Positions 6,422-6,841 of a DNA stretch of 6,841 nucleotides are shown here, one piece after another. The translations under genes were made by a program, and so were the position numbers. Source of the DNA: an uncultured Oscillospiraceae bacterium (GTDB lineage: Bacteria > Bacillota > Clostridia > Oscillospirales > Oscillospiraceae); contig CAJUSG010000075.1 of the NCBI GenBank assembly GCA_910589085.1, positions 1 through 6,841 on the forward strand, read 5' to 3'. A model generated the notes under the pieces. The model saw only the letters and a list, made by a program, of their open reading frames with translations. It did not search any database and was not told the origin of the DNA. The stretch's first letter is position 1; each line of letters starts with the position of its first letter.

Positions 6422-6841
6422 ATGAGCATCAAATCCGACATCGAGATCGCCCAGGAGCATACTCCAAAGCGCATTACCGAGATCGCCGCAGCCGCCGGCA
6501 TCGACGAGAAATACCTGGAGATGTACGGCAATTACAAGGCCAAGATCGATTATAAGCTGCTCAACGAGACGACCGCTCCCGACGGCAAGCTGATTCTGGT
6601 CACCGCCATCACCCCCACCCCCGCCGGCGAGGGCAAGACCACCACCTCTGTGGGCCTGGCTGACGGCCTGCGCAAGATCGGCAAGAAGTCCGCCGTGGCC
6701 CTGCGGGAGCCCTCCCTGGGCCCCGTGTTCGGCGTGAAGGGCGGCGCGGCCGGCGGCGGCTACGCCCAGGTGGTCCCCATGGAGGACATCAACCTCCACT
6801 TCACCGGCGACTTCCACGCCATCGGCGCGGCCAACAACCTG
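6422..6841 (+). CDS. fhs: formate-tetrahydrofolate ligase, N-terminal part (3' end outside window)
   Basis: Cytoplasmic enzyme that joins formate and tetrahydrofolate to 10-formyl-THF using ATP; in amino-acid fermenting anaerobes it can run in reverse to make ATP. The first 140 residues are present and the frame is open to the right edge. Seen: the family's P-loop-like segment TPTPAGEGKTTTSVGL (about 61-76), preceded by KLILVTAI, then LREPSLGPVFGVKGGAAGGGYAQ and VVPMEDINLHFTGDFHAI, all near-invariant in Fhs. The ATG at 6422-6424 follows AGGAGG by 9 nt and gives the usual N-terminus (MSIKSDIEIAQEH). Divergent from nhaC with its own promoter. Context: histidine degradation can pass its formimino carbon to THF, and Fhs would then recover ATP from formyl-THF. 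That link is inferred; fhs is also a general one-carbon gene. Confidence 0.97.
   Translation, partial: MSIKSDIEIAQEHTPKRITEIAAAAGIDEKYLEMYGNYKAKIDYKLLNETTAPDGKLILVTAITPTPAGEGKTTTSVGLADGLRKIGKKSAVALREPSLGPVFGVKGGAAGGGYAQVVPMEDINLHFTGDFHAIGAANNL

Overview
The window is high-GC DNA (strong G/C bias at third codon positions) with Firmicutes-type gene families: a YerC-type TrpR homologue, clostridial-style formate-tetrahydrofolate ligase, AGGAGG-like ribosome binding sites and sigma-70/sigma-A-like promoters. A GC-rich clostridium, for example an Oscillospiraceae gut anaerobe, is the best guess. This is inferred from gene content and composition, not from a database match.

Layout. Positions 1-830 (+) hold the 3' end of ileS, closed by a strong bidirectional terminator (851-882). 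A five-gene block on the minus strand follows, read from right to left: an NhaC-family cation/solute antiporter (5856-4258) with a leader of about 215 nt; a small membrane protein with a PH-like domain (4170-3676); histidine ammonia-lyase hutH (3566-1998); a cofactor-independent racemase of the diaminopimelate epimerase fold (1994-1212); and a YerC/TrpR-family regulator (1194-889). The last three are tightly packed: 3 nt between hutH and the racemase, 17 nt between the racemase and the regulator, whose ribosome binding site overlaps the racemase stop codon. At the right edge, divergently transcribed, is the start of fhs (6422 onward, +), with its own promoter and ribosome binding site.

How it may work together. 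HutH deaminates L-histidine to urocanate. The racemase beside it has both catalytic cysteines of the DapF fold but not the canonical DapF motifs, and it resembles the CntK/histidine racemase branch, so it may feed D-histidine into HutH or make D-histidine. The last gene belongs to the TrpR family, in which a histidine-responsive repressor (HisR) has been proposed for Gram-positive bacteria. The NhaC-like protein may import histidine or exchange it for urocanate. Fhs could recover ATP from the formyl-THF produced when the histidine formimino carbon is passed to folate. The rest of the pathway (hutU, hutI, formiminotransferase, cyclodeaminase) is not in the window, so this is a hypothesis from context.

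The least explained element is the antiporter leader (5857-6074). It follows a good extended -10 promoter, folds into a closed multi-branch structure and is followed by a terminator-like hairpin before the start codon. I could not match it to a riboswitch class I know. No mobile element, CRISPR array, tRNA or rRNA was seen.
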